Assembly: GCF_013177455.1 (NCBI RefSeq)
Contig: NZ_CP053660.1
Coordinates: 372,001-436,000, forward strand
Direction: 5' to 3'
From: Nocardioides marmotae
Lineage (GTDB): Bacteria > Actinomycetota > Actinomycetes > Propionibacteriales > Nocardioidaceae
DNA length: 64,000 nt
Part shown: piece after piece, positions 62,480-64,000 of the stretch
Position numbering within the stretch: the stretch's first letter is position 1
Layout: each line of letters opens with the position of its first letter
Made by a program: the position numbers and the translations under genes
The notes under the pieces: model-generated
What the model was told of the DNA's origin: nothing
Seen by the model: only the letters and a program-made list of their open reading frames with translations
Databases searched by the model: none

Positions 62480-64000
62480 CCCGAGGCAAGACCACCCCCG
62501 TCACCACCACCCCCGGCTGGGTGTCGTTCGTCGGCAGCGGCCCGGGTGACCCGGACCTGCTCACCGTGCGTGCCGCGGAGCTGCTCCGCCAAGCCGAGGT
62601 CGTGGTGACCGAGGCGCCCGAGCACGTCTCCCTCGTCCGCACCGTCCTCGGCCTGCCCGAGCCGGTGGAGGGCGTCGAGCCCGACCCCGAGCAGCAGGTC
62701 GGCCCGGAGATCGTCGACGGCGGCTTCGGCGAGGACGGCCAGCCGCTGACCCACGCCGCCCGCGCGAAGGTCATCGTCAAGCAGGCCAAGCGCGGCCTGC
62801 GCGTGGTCCGGCTGATGACCGGCGACCCGTTCATCTACGCCTCCGGGCCCGAGGAGGCCCAGGCCTGCGCCAAGGCCTGCATCGGCTTCGAGATCGTCCC
62901 GGGCGTCTCCTCGGTCAGCGCGGTCCCGGCGTACGCCGGCATCCCGCTCACCACCAAGGACCACCGCGAGGTCGCGGTCGTGACCTGCGGGGAGAAGGTC
63001 GACTGGGCGCAGTACGCCGACGACCGCACGCTCGTGCTGCTCTCGGCCGTCGGCCAGATCGGCGAGATCTCCAAGGCGCTCGTGGCCGCGGGCCGCAGCC
63101 CGCAGACGCCGGTCGCGATGACCCGCGTCGGCACCACCACGGGGCAGTCCACGGTCTGCTCCACGCTGGCCGACATCGCCGCCGACGCCCGCGCCGCGCG
63201 GATGGCGCCGCCGGCGATCATCGTCGTCGGCCAGGTCGTCGACCTGCGCGAGACGCTGTCGTGGTTCGAGACCAAGCCGCTCTTCGGCTGGCGCGTGCTC
63301 GTCCCGCGCACCAAGGACCAGGCCGGCGTGCTGTCGACCCGGCTCCGCGGCTACGGCGCGGTGCCCGAGGAGGTCCCGACCATCTCGGTCGAGCCGCCGC
63401 GCAACCCGCTGCAGATGGACAAGGCCGTCCGCGGCCTCGTCGAGGGCCGCTACGAGTGGATCGCCTTCACCTCGGTCAACGCGGTCAAGGCGGTGCGCGA
63501 GAAGTTCGAGGAGTACGGCCTCGACGCGCGTGCCTTCTCCGGGCTCAAGATCGCCGCGGTCGGCGACAAGACCGCCCAGGCCATCGCCGCCTGGGGCCTG
63601 CGCGCCGACCTGGTGCCGACCGGTGAGCAGTCCGCCGCCGGCCTGCTCGAGGTGTGGCCGGAGTACGACGAGGTGCTCGACCCGATCAACCGGGTCTTCC
63701 TGCCCCGCGCCGACATCGCCACCGAGAACCTCGTCGCCGGCCTGGTCGACCTCGGCTGGGAGTGCGACGACGTCACGGCGTACCGGACCGTCCGCGCCAC
63801 CCCGCCGCCGGCCCCGGTGCGCGACGCGATCAAGACCGGCAAGTTCGACGCGGTCGTCTTCACCTCCTCGTCGACCGTGCGCAACCTCGTCGGCATCGCC
63901 GGCAAGCCGCACCCGTCGACGGTCATCGCGGTCATCGGCCCGCAGACGGCCAAGACGGCCGAGGAGCACGGCCTGCGGGTCGACGTGATGGCGCCCAAGC
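62476..64000 (+). CDS. Uroporphyrinogen-III methyltransferase/synthase fusion (partial)
   Basis: The first 508 residues of a bifunctional protein that runs off the right edge. Residues ~15-260 are an SAM-dependent uroporphyrinogen-III methyltransferase (VGSGPGDPDLLTVRAAELL, LMTGDPFIYASG, EIVPGVSSVSAVPAYAGIPLT), which starts siroheme/cobalamin synthesis. From ~275 a uroporphyrinogen-III synthase domain follows (GWRVLVPRTKDQAGVLS, IAFTSVNAVKAV, VVFTSSSTVRNL). The cobA-hemD type fusion is common in actinobacteria. The ATG at 62476 overlaps the hemC stop by four bases. Confidence 0.94.
   Translation, partial: MTRGKTTPVTTTPGWVSFVGSGPGDPDLLTVRAAELLRQAEVVVTEAPEHVSLVRTVLGLPEPVEGVEPDPEQQVGPEIVDGGFGEDGQPLTHAARAKVIVKQAKRGLRVVRLMTGDPFIYASGPEEAQACAKACIGFEIVPGVSSVSAVPAYAGIPLTTKDHREVAVVTCGEKVDWAQYADDRTLVLLSAVGQIGEISKALVAAGRSPQTPVAMTRVGTTTGQSTVCSTLADIAADARAARMAPPAIIVVGQVVDLRETLSWFETKPLFGWRVLVPRTKDQAGVLSTRLRGYGAVPEEVPTISVEPPRNPLQMDKAVRGLVEGRYEWIAFTSVNAVKAVREKFEEYGLDARAFSGLKIAAVGDKTAQAIAAWGLRADLVPTGEQSAAGLLEVWPEYDEVLDPINRVFLPRADIATENLVAGLVDLGWECDDVTAYRTVRATPPPAPVRDAIKTGKFDAVVFTSSSTVRNLVGIAGKPHPSTVIAVIGPQTAKTAEEHGLRVDVMAPK

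Overview
The window is high-GC (roughly 70-75% by eye) actinobacterial chromosome. GTG/TTG starts, Lsr2, ClpC, DUF3180/DUF2342/DUF2520 proteins, a 33-residue ribosomal protein and the dense four-base start/stop overlaps fit a Nocardioidaceae (Nocardioides-like) bacterium; the genus is inferred. I saw no rRNA, tRNA, insertion sequence, prophage or CRISPR array.

Two conserved core blocks make up most of the window. Block 1 (about 2.3-41.3 kb) follows the order I remember from the Mycobacterium tuberculosis Rv3628-Rv3585 region: ppa, dacB, DUF2342, tilS, hpt, ftsH, folE-folP-folB-folK, DUF3180, coiled-coil membrane protein, DUF2520-panC-panD, coaX, lsr2, clpC, mutY, membrane protein, disA, radA. 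Lineage-specific insertions interrupt it: a 1820-residue secreted multidomain protein (6.6-12.1 kb); a tandem GNAT, a betaine-type ABC importer and a small glycosyltransferase/sulfotransferase cluster (18.6-26.4 kb); nadB-nadC inside the pantothenate/CoA run; and another glycosyltransferase after clpC.

A short variable stretch (41.5-44.8 kb: LacI regulator, methyltransferase, glyoxalase-like protein, Cys-rich protein) joins block 1 to block 2 (44.9-64 kb). Block 2 resembles the mycobacterial Rv0496-Rv0511 region and the Streptomyces rex/bldN region: Ppx/GppA, sugar-phosphate isomerase, ABC-2 exporter, proline dehydrogenase, proC, AcuC-like deacetylase, HTH protein, bS22, epimerase, acyltransferase, DUF5667 protein with a BldN-like ECF sigma factor, HAD hydrolase, acyl-CoA ligase, glutaredoxin-like protein, then rex-hemA-hemC-cobA/hemD running off the right edge.

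Functionally the window concentrates cofactor synthesis (folate, CoA, NAD, heme/siroheme), protein quality control (FtsH, ClpC), DNA integrity signalling (MutY, DisA, RadA) and nucleoid silencing (Lsr2). The regulatory signals are unusually readable: a Rex operator before rex, a ClgR-type box before clpC, an AT-rich leader before lsr2, repeated operators before the LacI gene, and a TAnnnT-(6-8 nt)-start arrangement at more than a dozen genes that implies widespread leaderless transcription.
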